From the NCBI GenBank assembly GCA_964019335.1, contig OZ025651.1, positions 186,001 through 250,000 of the forward strand: DNA of 64,000 nt, in the 5' to 3' direction. Position numbers and translations under genes: made by a program. The stretch is from Diplonema japonicum. Taxonomy: Eukaryota > Euglenozoa > Diplonemea > Diplonemida > Diplonemidae. Below are positions 10,226 to 19,459 of the stretch, piece by piece (the first letter of the stretch is position 1; the number at the start of each line of letters is the position of its first letter). The notes below the pieces were generated by a model that did no database searches, was not told the origin of the DNA, and saw only the letters and a list, made by a program, of their open reading frames with translations.

Positions 10226-13200
10226 CTACCTGCACCTATCCCCCTTCAGCAGCGGTTTCTCCTTCTTCGGTGGTCGTGCCGGCCTCCTCCCCAGCTTGGC
10301 TACTTTTTCCCTTCTTTCCTTTGCCCATTGCTTCCCCAGCTCCTCCAGGTCGTACTTGGTCTTCGTTGATGCAAAGATTGCTCTTCTACTCCACCCGATC
10401 GCCGCCTTCGTCCCTCCGATTGATCGCAGCGTATGTACTCTCTTGCATGGTTCAGCAGGGAAGGCCCTCCTTCCTTTCACCTTCTTCTGCAGTCTCCCTA
10501 GTTCCCATGTGTTCCACACCTTCTTCATCACCGTGTGCAGTCTCCTGGCCTTCTGTCGCACCTCTGCCAACTCCCCTAGCTTCCCTCCAAGGGATTTCTG
10601 GGTCACGTTTTCGAAATCCAGCGCCAGCTCCACCGTCGACACTGCCGTGCTTCTGTTCCCTCCATACCAGCGCAGCTGCTTGAGCCATTTCAGCACCGGT
10701 TTCGTGTACTCCTTCAGGGTGTTGCCGGTCTGCAGCCTCGCGAACTCCTCCTCTGTTGGTGCTGGGTGTGCCTCCCCCTCCGTGATCTCCAGCCATTGGT
10801 GTGTCCGGTAGATCTGCTGCCTCTTTGCCTGCAAGGCTGCGTCGCGTTCCCCCACCACAGCCAGCAGGTAACGCTGGGTCTTCTCGAGCCTGTCCTTGTC
10901 CTCCTTGGCCGCTTCCCTCGGGAGGATGCCATGGAGCCTCATGCACGGTTCTAGGCCTGTTCGTGTCGTGCCTGCATGTGCCTCCCGTTGCCCTACTTCG
11001 ACAGCCAGTTCGCACTCCCACAGTGCATGCTCCAGGATGTTGGATATCTGTTGCATCTGACCGCATACGTCGCAGCGTGCCGTTGCGGGTTCGTCCTGCT
11101 GCCTCTGCTCCGCCAGCAGCATGCGCTCCAGCTCCGCGACTTCCCCTTCTCCTCCCGCCTCTCTTTCTTCTTCGTCTTCTGAGTCGTCTCGGGAATCTTC
11201 TTCGTCCACCTCATCCTCCGTCGGTGGGATGTGTGCCACTGCGTCCGTCCGCCATCCCCGTGGGTGGATGTAGAAAACCGCGCCTGTGATCACCCTGCGT
11301 AGGTTCCTTGCTGCGATGGGGTCCGACGACGCCAGCTTCCCCCATAGCTCGTTTGTCTCGACAGCGGCTGCCGTCGCCATTCCTTTCATGGAGCTCCGTT
11401 TTCCCATGATGGCCTCCGCTTCACCACGCCTGAGCTTGTCTCTGATGTAGTGTCGGAACCGCTCCTTCTCCATGGCCATGGTGTCCTTCAGCTGGTCCCA
11501 GGTTGCTTGCACCATGGGTAGCCACCTCTGCTTCAGGTTTCCCACCAGGCCCAGCGCCTTCTTCCCTTCCCGGTACAGCTTTGCGATGTCGTTGCAGCGT
11601 GCCCACAGTTGGTCGTCCTTCCTGCATGCCCTGTACATGAGCATCAGTGCTTTGTAGGCTGCTGTCATCTTCGGGTGGTGTGTGTGCCCTGGTAGTGTCA
11701 CGGAGAGTACTGCGCCGGGGCTCCGCGTGCGATACCTCTGGCCCCACAGCGTGTATGTCGTCTCCATCACCAGGAGTTCCATCATCCCCGTCCTTGGCGG
11801 TGAGAAGGGGGCGTCGTACAGGCAGCTTGGCAGCAGTGTGGAGCTGATGATCCGCGCCTTCTGCTGGAAGGACAGCGGGGTCGCCCCCAGCCTGCTCAAC
11901 GTCTTCATCGCTTCCTTGGCCCTGTCGTTGTTGTATTGCTGCTGGCCGTCCGTCCGCAGCTTGGCTCCCAGCACCTCCACTGTCCGCACTGCCTGCAGCA
12001 CTTCACCGTCCACCTTCACTTCCGGTGCCTTGGCGCCTGTCGTAAAGGTTTTGGTTTTCTTTACGTTTAGCTTCATGCCAACCATTTTGCAGAAGTCCTC
12101 CACCGCCTCCACCCCCTTCTGCAGTGCTGCCGCGAGTTGTGACAGAAGGTACGCGTCGTCAGCGTATGACAGCGAGCGGACCCCCGTGCCGTCCTCCACC
12201 TGTTTCATCAGCACTGCCAGTAACGCGTTGATGAGTACCACAGATATGGGGCACCCTTGTAGGATTCCATTTGTCGTGTGGAACTCCTCTCCAACGCCCG
12301 TGGCGTACCTGAAACGTCTCCGCATGCCCGCGTACATCCCCTTCAGCGCCCTTAGAATGCCCGTCTCCATGCCCATGTCCTCCACCAGCTCCATCACTAG
12401 TTGCTGCGGTACGCTGTCGAAACACTTCGCAAAGTCAAGTGCCACCCCGACCAGCGGTTTCCCTTCGAGTAGAGATTCCTCGATGTCCAGGGCGAGGTCC
12501 ATTAGCGCGTCCTCTGTCCCGAAGCCTGTGCGGAATCCGTACTGCTTGTCGTGTACCCACTTCTCCTGCCAGAGAAGGATGTCTGCCAGTCGCGTGCATG
12601 CCCAAAGTCTGTACACCGCTGATGTCACCGTGATGGGTCTGTGCTCCAGCGGTCCCGCGTCGTCGCATTTTGGTACGAGTGTGACCAGCGCCGTCTTCAC
12701 GGCCTCTGGCCATCTCCCGGTTGCTTCGATCGCTTGGAAGAGCTGAGCCCAGGCGTCCAACACCGACTCTGGTAGTTTGCGTAGCTCCAGCATCCTCCAC
12801 CCGTCGATGCCTGCTGCGCTTCTCTTGCTCTTCCTTGCGAGTACCTCTCTCAGCCTCGCTCCCGTGAGCTGCGTCTTCGTCATCTCATGCCGTTGTATAA
12901 ACTTGCCATACTTTGCCTTGAAGGGGGCGAAGGGGGGTTCCGGCTTGTTTTCGTACTTCGAGAAGACGCTCTTCCAGGCTTTGCGCATGACTGCGTCGAT
13001 CTTCGCAGGGTCTGCCACTAGTAACTTACCATCCTTGACTGCCCTGGTCCCATCGCTCTGGCGTTTTCCTCTTGCTACTGTCACCAGCTTGGCCGTTTCT
13101 CTTCCCGATGCCACCTCAGCCAGGTATTCCCGTCTTCGCGTCGTGTTCGACTCGGTCCTCTTCCTCCGTTCTTGCGCTGCCACGGCGTCCTCCATGTCTA

Positions 13201-13315
13201 GGGTTGCTGCCAGCATGTCTTCGATGAACGAGGTGTCCTGCGGTATTGGCTCCGTCGGGACTGCTGCTGCTGCTGCTTCTCTGTTCACATTCCTTATTGT
13301 GCAGAGTGGTCGTGC
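10226..13315 (-). CDS. LINE ORF2, reverse transcriptase part
   Basis: The frame is open from just after a TGA at 13316 to the TAG at 10226, about 1029 codons, with no ATG near its beginning, so it is the continuation of the endonuclease frame. Fingers and palm motifs are present: SAAGIDGWRMLELRKLP, ALVTLVPKCDDA, PLEHRPITVTSAVYRLWA, GVALDFAKCFDSVP, NGILQGCPISVVLINALL, and the catalytic YADD at 12155-12166. A CCHC finger (C-x2-C-x11-H-x4-C starting CDVCGQ) lies near residue 730. The protein copies element RNA at a nicked target site. The fold and motif order resemble LINE reverse transcriptases of dinoflagellates and other protists. The tail is basic, ending KKEKPLLKGDRCR. Confidence 0.92.
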   Translation of the reverse strand, partial: ARPLCTIRNVNREAAAAAVPTEPIPQDTSFIEDMLAATLDMEDAVAAQERRKRTESNTTRRREYLAEVASGRETAKLVTVARGKRQSDGTRAVKDGKLLVADPAKIDAVMRKAWKSVFSKYENKPEPPFAPFKAKYGKFIQRHEMTKTQLTGARLREVLARKSKRSAAGIDGWRMLELRKLPESVLDAWAQLFQAIEATGRWPEAVKTALVTLVPKCDDAGPLEHRPITVTSAVYRLWACTRLADILLWQEKWVHDKQYGFRTGFGTEDALMDLALDIEESLLEGKPLVGVALDFAKCFDSVPQQLVMELVEDMGMETGILRALKGMYAGMRRRFRYATGVGEEFHTTNGILQGCPISVVLINALLAVLMKQVEDGTGVRSLSYADDAYLLSQLAAALQKGVEAVEDFCKMVGMKLNVKKTKTFTTGAKAPEVKVDGEVLQAVRTVEVLGAKLRTDGQQQYNNDRAKEAMKTLSRLGATPLSFQQKARIISSTLLPSCLYDAPFSPPRTGMMELLVMETTYTLWGQRYRTRSPGAVLSVTLPGHTHHPKMTAAYKALMLMYRACRKDDQLWARCNDIAKLYREGKKALGLVGNLKQRWLPMVQATWDQLKDTMAMEKERFRHYIRDKLRRGEAEAIMGKRSSMKGMATAAAVETNELWGKLASSDPIAARNLRRVITGAVFYIHPRGWRTDAVAHIPPTEDEVDEEDSRDDSEDEEEREAGGEGEVAELERMLLAEQRQQDEPATARCDVCGQMQQISNILEHALWECELAVEVGQREAHAGTTRTGLEPCMRLHGILPREAAKEDKDRLEKTQRYLLAVVGERDAALQAKRQQIYRTHQWLEITEGEAHPAPTEEEFARLQTGNTLKEYTKPVLKWLKQLRWYGGNRSTAVSTVELALDFENVTQKSLGGKLGELAEVRQKARRLHTVMKKVWNTWELGRLQKKVKGRRAFPAEPCKRVHTLRSIGGTKAAIGWSRRAIFASTKTKYDLEELGKQWAKERREKVAKLGRRPARPPKKEKPLLKGDRCR

Positions 13316-14579
13316 TCAGGCTCCCCTCGTCCATTGCCCGTTCCAGTTGCTCTCGTAATGAACGGGTCTTGAGCCTCAGCTTCTCCAGTCGGGCCTGCAT
13401 GATTGTAGCCGCCCCGATCGAGCCTGTTGTTGTCGGTGCACACACATTCTTGTTCTTCGTGCTTATGTGTTTGCCCCTTCCAACGTATGCTGCCCTCCCT
13501 GGAGTCCCTACCGGTTGTCCTATCAGGAGATCTTCTGTGCATCGGGAGAGTGTTTCGAAGGCTTCTGTGATTCGGCCCTCTCGCAAGTGCAGCTGGAAAT
13601 GACACGCTTCAACAGCCTCTGCGCCCTGACCTTCTGCCGGCTCCTCTGCTGCTTCCAGCCCCTTCGGCAGCATGTACCTCTGTACCTGCAGACTGAACCT
13701 ATCGAGTTGTAGTCGGACTGTGAGGGTTCTGTGGTCGGTTCCTTTGACTAGCTTGTATGCGCTGCAGTCCGTGATGGCCGGCACCGCCTCTGGGTTTGCC
13801 AGAATCCTGTCTATCCGTGTGGCGCAGTTTTCCCGTACAAACGTTGGTTCTGGTTGCTCGCCCCTTCTCATCTTTGCGCATAGCTCCGCTGCATCAGTCC
13901 AGCCCGTCTGCAGCGCCTTGCACAGTTCTGGAGACCTGTCCTCGTCAGTGTTCAGGTCGCCGACAACGAGTATGGGTACGTTGCCGAGCTCCCTCGTCTT
14001 CTTCTGCAGGACGTAGTGGAGGAGGGTCTCCCTCTTTGCCGTTTCTTCTCGCCCTGCTCCCGACGGGCAGTAAACCGAGATGATGTGCAGCCATTTGCGC
14101 TTGCCGTCGATCGCGACCTGCGTGTGCAGCCACCTCCGGCTTTGCTCCTCAGGTTGGTCTGAGGTATCCAGTGTTCCTGGTAGTGCGGTCCTGGGTTCTC
14201 GGATGAGTGTTGCGAGTCCCCCCCTCTGTGCTACCCAGTTCGATGCGATGCCCTCGACCTTCCTCCCCGGCTGCGGTGGCCCCCACATCGGCTTCCACTT
14301 CTTCTTCTGCTTCACCTTGCCAAGCTCTCGTTCTATTTCTTGTTGGCCTGCCAGGGTGAGCGCTGTCTCCTGTGTACATATGACGTCCATGTCCAGCTTT
14401 GTGACCTCCTCAAGTTGGTTGCGAAGGGAGGCTACGTTCACCGTCGATATGTTCATGTACGTGGGTGCTGGTCCAGGGTTTGGTTGTATTCCCTGAACCG
14501 TGAGTCTCGCGAAGTCCTCCGCCTCCTCTGACCCCGGTCTGCGCTTCCCCTGCCTCAGTTCAGCACCTTTCCGATGCAT
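13116..14579 (-). CDS. LINE ORF2, endonuclease part with NPGP motif
   Basis: An ATG at 14579 overlaps the end of ORF1 by 25 nt in another frame. It is followed by VQGIQPNPGP at residues 28-37 and then an exonuclease-endonuclease-phosphatase domain. Visible active-site motifs are NVASLRNQ, ICTQETAL, ISVYCPSG, LVVGDLNTDED and KGTDHRTLTV. This enzyme nicks target DNA to prime reverse transcription. The C-terminal part is a coiled coil (ARLEKLRLKTRSLREQLERA). The frame then runs into a stop at 13116, while the reverse transcriptase frame opens at about 13315, so a +1 shift is needed in the 200-nt overlap. The open sequence above 14579 in this frame is the ORF1 region read out of frame. Confidence 0.88.
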   Translation of the reverse strand: MHRKGAELRQGKRRPGSEEAEDFARLTVQGIQPNPGPAPTYMNISTVNVASLRNQLEEVTKLDMDVICTQETALTLAGQQEIERELGKVKQKKKWKPMWGPPQPGRKVEGIASNWVAQRGGLATLIREPRTALPGTLDTSDQPEEQSRRWLHTQVAIDGKRKWLHIISVYCPSGAGREETAKRETLLHYVLQKKTRELGNVPILVVGDLNTDEDRSPELCKALQTGWTDAAELCAKMRRGEQPEPTFVRENCATRIDRILANPEAVPAITDCSAYKLVKGTDHRTLTVRLQLDRFSLQVQRYMLPKGLEAAEEPAEGQGAEAVEACHFQLHLREGRITEAFETLSRCTEDLLIGQPVGTPGRAAYVGRGKHISTKNKNVCAPTTTGSIGAATIMQARLEKLRLKTRSLREQLERAMDEGSLSTTTLHNKECEQRSSSSSSPDGANTAGHLVHRRHAGSNPRHGGRRGSARTEEEDRVEHDAKTGIPG

Positions 14580-16333
14580 GCGCAGCACTGTTCCCTCCTG
14601 CATGTTTCCAGGGTGCACACCGCTGCCTTCCCTCCCTTCAGCAGCGTCTTGCATGAGGCGCACTGCCCCTGGGTGGCCTTGTACGCCTTCGACCACGCAT
14701 GGGTGTGCATCTTTTGCTTCTTCTGTGCCTGCGATTGGGGGGAATCCATGCCCTTCCCTTCCGAGGACTTCGTCGGCTGCCTGTAGGATGGCGTGCCGTC
14801 CGTCTCCATCGGTGTCGGGGACCGGGATTCTGGAGGTGTCACGCTCCTTGGCCGTTTCGTGGGGGACGCGGCTGTGTTCTTCTTCGGCGATCCCTGTGCC
14901 TTCCTCCTCCTCGGTGATGGTGAAGCCTCCGGAGGTGTCCCGCTTCTCTGCCTCTTCGTCGGGGATGCTGGAGATGCTGGGTTCGTTGCGATTACCTTCT
15001 CCCTCAGCTCCCTGTGCCTCAGCGCTTGCTTCTTCAGTGTCTCCCTCAGCTTCTTGTTGTCCTCTTGCAGCCCTTTGATGATCTGCTCCAGCTTCTGCAT
15101 CTGTTGTTGTATTCCTGTCGGCATCTGCTCTTCCTTTTGCTCTTCCTTTCCCTTCTCCTTCTGCGGTTTGTGCTTCTGTTCCTTCTGCCCCTTCTGCTGT
15201 GCCTTCGGGTCCTTCTTCTGTTGTGCCTTTGGGTCCTGCTTTTGTTGTGCCTTCGGGTCCTGCTTCTGCTGTGCCTTCGGGTCCGCCGCTGCCCAGTACT
15301 CCTCGCCTTTGTCCTTGCCATAGAAGCAGAGGAACTCCGGCTTGGAGTACTTGGTGTCGTTGTTCTCGTTTGGGTCCTTCCGCGTCTCCCCTTTTGCCAC
15401 CACCATCCGCAGCGGTTGGAGTTTCCATGCCTCTGTCAAGGGCATTTGGTTCTCTCCTACTTGGACTTCCCCGAACGGGGGTCGGACAACCGCCTGGATA
15501 ATGGCGAGCTGTTTCCCTTTCTTGGGGATCATCCGGAGCACCTCCGCACCTTCCCACCCCTTCGTGCGGATCACCTCCTGCACCTGCCCTGCTGTTACTC
15601 CGCGCGGTACGCAGTGGAGGTCGTACTTCGTCTTCTTTGCTCCCCCTGCTTCCACCAGTAGCCCTGCCTCCCGTGCCCTGTCTGCCGCGTGCGTCCTTGC
15701 TTCCCCTTCCTCCATCACCAGCCCGACCCCCCTCCCGTTGCTGATGATGGCTGCCTCGGGCCCCGCCGCCTTCCGTGCCTCCGACACGCTCCACGTCTTT
15801 AGCCACAACGGTGGCGCGTCCTCCTTCCTCCTCCTTCGTTCTTCGATGTACATACCGGTACCTTCTGCACCCCCGGCCTGTTTCGCTTTCTTCGCGTCGC
15901 TCGCCGACAGATAGACCAGGAGGTCCATCTTGGTGAGCTTGCCGTCCCACCCCTCGCCCCTCGGGTCTGACAGCCCTCGGGTCCCGATCCCCATGGATCC
16001 GAGCACCTTCTTCGTGTGCTCTCTCGCGTCGGCCTCGACCTGCTCCCAGCCTTCCCCCGCCGCCGGTCGCCTCCATACCACTCTCAGCACCTCGGTGGCG
16101 TTCTCGTCTTCGTCCTCGTCCTCGTCCTCGTCCATCCAGCGTTCCTGCTGCTGCTTGCCATGTGTCTTCGGCCATCCCGCCTCTGCCGTTACCCTCACCG
16201 CGCGTACCACCTTCCCCTTCCCTGGTCTCGCCCGCGCTACCTGCACCCACGAAGGTGCTGCCCCCTGCTGGGGTTTTTGCTCTCCTCCTGAGGGAGAAGA
16301 CCCAGGGCCACCACTTGGAGGTTCCCCAGCCAT
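14555..16333 (-). CDS. LINE ORF1, RNA-binding/gag-like protein, 592 aa
   Basis: The ATG at 16333 (MAGEPPSGG) is the first in frame after an intron-like TTTTTTTAG and a short leader. The protein is very basic. It has an Asp-Glu run (DEDEDEDEDE), a central globular part (about residues 100-330), four copies of the octamer DPKAQQKQ (about 15200-15290), a coiled coil (MQKLEQIIKGLQEDNKKLRE) and Ser-Pro-rich segments. It ends in a Cys-rich tip (CASCKTLL, CTLETCRREQCCACIG). That order of coiled coil, basic region and C-terminal zinc-binding tip fits LINE ORF1 proteins that coat element RNA and chaperone it. I see no named domain. Confidence 0.8.
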   Translation of the reverse strand: MAGEPPSGGPGSSPSGGEQKPQQGAAPSWVQVARARPGKGKVVRAVRVTAEAGWPKTHGKQQQERWMDEDEDEDEDENATEVLRVVWRRPAAGEGWEQVEADAREHTKKVLGSMGIGTRGLSDPRGEGWDGKLTKMDLLVYLSASDAKKAKQAGGAEGTGMYIEERRRRKEDAPPLWLKTWSVSEARKAAGPEAAIISNGRGVGLVMEEGEARTHAADRAREAGLLVEAGGAKKTKYDLHCVPRGVTAGQVQEVIRTKGWEGAEVLRMIPKKGKQLAIIQAVVRPPFGEVQVGENQMPLTEAWKLQPLRMVVAKGETRKDPNENNDTKYSKPEFLCFYGKDKGEEYWAAADPKAQQKQDPKAQQKQDPKAQQKKDPKAQQKGQKEQKHKPQKEKGKEEQKEEQMPTGIQQQMQKLEQIIKGLQEDNKKLRETLKKQALRHRELREKVIATNPASPASPTKRQRSGTPPEASPSPRRRKAQGSPKKNTAASPTKRPRSVTPPESRSPTPMETDGTPSYRQPTKSSEGKGMDSPQSQAQKKQKMHTHAWSKAYKATQGQCASCKTLLKGGKAAVCTLETCRREQCCACIGKVLN

Positions 16334-16426
16334 GATTGATAGAGATTTTGTTAATTCCAACCCAATATCCAGCCCCTGGCTAAAAAAAGAAATATATAAA
16401 GAGACAAAGGAGGCCAGTGTTGGTGG

Positions 16427-16500
16427 TGCCTGCACAGTACTGTCTACTGAATTACAGGGAGCGCACGTCGGCCGAGCTGTAGCTTCTTCTGCATCCTTAA
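16427..16500 (-). repeat. LINE 5'-end-like repeat, copy 1
   Basis: This lies in the untranslated leader of the LINE. About 70 bp match 25303-25380 with scattered changes; shared words are GCAGAAGAAGCTACA, CCCTGTAAT and GTAGAC. Just above it (16507-16530) is a short AGCTC tandem run. It is probably part of the element's internal promoter or 5' end. Confidence 0.6.
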
Positions 16501-16935
16501 TGCGTGCAGCTCAGCTCAGCTCAGCCCAGCCAGGCGCCCCGGGTAACCAAGATTCTGTGCTCGTTCAGTTTTCTGCCTGTTCGTCACCCTGAGCATCTGC
16601 TACCGGTGATGACCTACGAGGGGGTCAACACATCGGATGAACTTCTTTATATTTCCATGCACCACCGGAAGAAAAAAAAAATAACTTCAGTGTGCACCCA
16701 CCTGATAGTAAAGAAGAACGAAAGAACAAAAAAAAACTCAAATTAACATGCAAACTCCCAGAGCGAAAGCCGCATGCCAAAAAAAAAACAAGAAAAGGTT
16801 GTTTCACTCTATTATGATTTCTTTTTTTCTTTTTCCTTCTTCTTTTCCATGTTCTTTTTTCCTTTTTTTTCCCCCCGCTCACAATGCCGCCGCCATCATG
16901 AATACTGTATCAATACAAACCCAAACCGCACACAG

Positions 16936-19107
16936 CTACGTCACAATCCGTTGAAAGGGCGACGGTGAATCGAAGATAGGCTTCTCAGAAGGATTCCCAA
17001 GAGGGTTGCGGTCCCAAATAGGATGCTGGGTGCTGACAAGGACCAACGGAGGAGACGTAAGGGGCGCAGGGGGTGACTTATCAATGCTATGGATAATGGG
17101 CTCCTTGATGACTGTGTCAAAGGCAGCAGTGTGGGTGGTCAGGAGGCTTGGGGTGCCCATTGCGAGAACAGCGGGGGGTGCAGAAAGCAGTTCTTCCTTG
17201 AAGGGATCAGGCGTGCTCGGTGGCAAGGGGAGGGACTGTGCTGTCCCATCCGAGAAGGAGGCAACCTCCTTCTTCTTCATCCATGTGATGTACGCCAATA
17301 GCAAGCAAATGCACAGCAGTGCCACACCCAACCCCACCACCACCAGAACCCACACAGGGATCCCGTCATCACCCCCACTTCCTCCTTGAGGCGTGCTCAC
17401 AGGTGTCGGGGCTGCAGCATCTAAAAGCACTGTTCCAGGGTACGAGTACTTTGTCCCGTCACTGAACTGCACTTGGTACACCCCGTTCTTAATACCCGTC
17501 ACCATCCCTGACTCGCCAGTGTACTTCGCCATCCCAGGTACCCACGACAGCCCTGCCGCCTCCACTTCCGCCATCACCTTTGCCGCATCGTTCACCACAC
17601 GTACGGAGTCGCCCATTTCGTACAGAGGCACCGTCTCTGTGCTTGTCACGCCAGGCACCACTACCGTCTCAGTCACGTTCACACTCTCTGTGGCCGTCTC
17701 GGTCCGCACCGTTGCTGTGAAGGTGGCTGTCCGTGTTTCGCACACAGGCACCACGGCCCCCACCTGCGTCACACCAGACGCGTCGCACCTGCACACAAAG
17801 TCGTTCAACGACAGTACAGATGTGTTCCCATCTGTGCAGCTCTGTCCTGTGCCGCACCTGTCGAATCTGCACTCATCGTACTCTGTGGTGTGTGGTCTGG
17901 TGTTGTGATGGCGTAGTACATACCACATATTGCAGGGCTGCCGCCTACCTGGGAAGGCCCTCCATTGGGGCAGCTGCACACGTAGTCCTGCACACTGCCG
18001 AGGGTCGTGTTCGGGTCGTTGCACGTCTGCCCCGCGAAGCAAGGGCTCGGGTTGCACTCGTCCAAAACGGCGGTGGCTGTGTTGATGTTGCTGTGCCATC
18101 AGGTTACGCATACCGCACGAAGGCACAGGGCCGCCCACCCTTAACAGCAACGGCTGGTTGTTGCAGGTGCATGTGTAGTCGCCTATGGAAGCGACTGTCG
18201 AGTTAGGGTCGGCACACGTCTGCCCTGCGTGGCAGGGGTTCTTGATGCACTCGTCATCGTCGCACTTGGGCACAGGGGCACCGATGGCAAAGACAGAGGA
18301 GGTAAGACAGGTGCAGACAAAGTCGTAAAGCGAGTCGATGCGCGGTGTGGGGTCGGAACACGACTGGTCGACGCCGCAGAGTGCACCGGTGCATTCATCG
18401 TAGACAGGAACAGTGGGTGTGATCTCACGTGTGAGTGTTGGGGTGATGGGGAGTGTGAGAGACTTCGTGGTGGTTGGTGTAGGCGGGACCTGCACAGTGT
18501 CGGAAATTGTGGATGTGGGAGTAGGCAGGGTTGCGGTGAAGGTGGCTGTCGATGTGCAAGAGCACTGCCCCTTGTAGCCCGATGGGACGCCACAATCCGT
18601 GGACTGGCCGGCTGCACACCCGCAGTCATTGACATCGCAGAACTTCGCCTTGCAGTCCCACGCACCTTCATCGGCAGGAACCTCCCCCACGTTGCCCCAG
18701 GCCTGCACGGTGCTGGTTCCGATTCCGTTCTCGTGTGTGAAGTCGTTAGGGGGTGAGGTGAGGGCGGCTTCCGTGTAGAGGACACACCTAGTGAGGTTCA
18801 CCCCTGACTGCACACGGACACCAAGGCATGAAGGGATCGAGGTGCAGATCGTCTCGCACTGCCCCTCACCTCCTGTGGTTTTGTACCCCTCAGACATACT
18901 GACGTACATGGGTGGCACATTTCCTAGTGTGTCCCTGCACTCCCCATTCCCTACCACAGGATACCACTGGTAGCACCCTCCCTCCCACAGGCACTTGCTG
19001 TCAGCGACGCATGCTGCCTCCACAATGGCGTCACACCTCAGACCCACAACGCTCTGTGCAAACAGGCACAACAGCAACCATGCCCCCAGTAGTTGCTTCA
19101 TCTGCAT
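16936..19107 (-). CDS. EGF-repeat type I membrane protein, three exons
   Basis: Exons 18114-19107, 17924-18076 and 16936-17882 join across 37-nt and 41-nt introns (18077-18113 and 17883-17923, both GTATG...CACAG or CCACAG), giving 697 aa. Without splicing one EGF module is in the wrong frame. The protein has a signal peptide (MQMKQLLGAWLLLCLFAQ) and a Cys-rich N-terminal module with a PAN/Apple-like stretch (CETICTSIPSCLGVRV). Ser/Thr-Pro repeats follow, then four EGF-like modules of the form DEC-x4-PC-x2-GQTC-x-DPN...C-x-C. After them come a small SH3-like segment (GMVTGIKNGVYQVQFSDG), a transmembrane helix (VWVLVVVGLGVALLCICLL) and a Pro-rich cytoplasmic tail. A surface adhesion or receptor role is inferred from architecture. 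Confidence 0.88.
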   Translation of the reverse strand: MQMKQLLGAWLLLCLFAQSVVGLRCDAIVEAACVADSKCLWEGGCYQWYPVVGNGECRDTLGNVPPMYVSMSEGYKTTGGEGQCETICTSIPSCLGVRVQSGVNLTRCVLYTEAALTSPPNDFTHENGIGTSTVQAWGNVGEVPADEGAWDCKAKFCDVNDCGCAAGQSTDCGVPSGYKGQCSCTSTATFTATLPTPTSTISDTVQVPPTPTTTKSLTLPITPTLTREITPTVPVYDECTGALCGVDQSCSDPTPRIDSLYDFVCTCLTSSVFAIGAPVPKCDDDECIKNPCHAGQTCADPNSTVASIGDYTCTCNNQPLLLRVGGPVPSCGMRNLMAQQHQHSHRRFGRVQPEPLLRGADVQRPEHDPRQCAGLRVQLPQWRAFPGRRQPCNMWYVLRHHNTRPHTTEYDECRFDRCGTGQSCTDGNTSVLSLNDFVCRCDASGVTQVGAVVPVCETRTATFTATVRTETATESVNVTETVVVPGVTSTETVPLYEMGDSVRVVNDAAKVMAEVEAAGLSWVPGMAKYTGESGMVTGIKNGVYQVQFSDGTKYSYPGTVLLDAAAPTPVSTPQGGSGGDDGIPVWVLVVVGLGVALLCICLLLAYITWMKKKEVASFSDGTAQSLPLPPSTPDPFKEELLSAPPAVLAMGTPSLLTTHTAAFDTVIKEPIIHSIDKSPPAPLTSPPLVLVSTQHPIWDRNPLGNPSEKPIFDSPSPFQRIVT

Positions 19108-19459
19108 CGTCACCTTCCTTTTTCTTTATTATCGTGCTTTGTAATATTCTTTTGTCTATTTCTTTCGTCTTGACATAATTGCCCTTACCTTTCCTTTTAT
19201 TTTCCTCCTCCTCTCCTTTGTGAGTGTAGGTTTTAATCATAACGTACGGATCAACACGGGGGGGGGAGAAAAAAAGCGGGAAAAAAAGGGGGGGGGGGCT
19301 AACAAAAGAAAACCCAGGAAAAAAAAAGTGAATGGGGTGTTCAGAAATTAGACACTTGTTTTTCTTTGTTGCTTTTTTTCAAGTCTGGTGGACCGAAAAA
19401 GAGAAAGAAGGGGAGGGGGCCCAAGGGGGAAACACTCTACACTTCGTACTGCCCTAAGC

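Larger units (their letters stand above)
10150..16500 (-). mobile_element. Non-LTR retrotransposon (LINE), nearly full length, one frame break
   Basis: Read on the minus strand, the order is a 5' untranslated part (about 16500-16334), ORF1 (16333-14555), an apurinic-type endonuclease (from 14579), reverse transcriptase (to 10226) and a short 3' end near 10150. This is a typical two-ORF LINE. The catalytic motifs of both enzymes are intact. The endonuclease and reverse transcriptase, which belong to one polyprotein in such elements, lie in frames offset by one base. The edges are estimates: the 5' edge rests on a related sequence at 25303-25380, the 3' edge on shared tails at 24841, 27010 and 30125. 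I could not find a target duplication. High GC and long open frames suggest a recent insertion. Confidence 0.9.

Noticed and set aside
10041-13605. Plus-strand frames opposite the LINE (up to 354 codons)
   Set aside because: Shadows of high-GC coding sequence; no recognisable motif, and the minus frames contain the catalytic motifs.
14580-16250. Open frame continuing above the endonuclease start (Gly/Arg/Glu-rich, about 550 codons)
   Set aside because: It is the ORF1 region read out of frame; composition is skewed by GC content, and ORF1 itself has a start, coiled coil and Cys tip.
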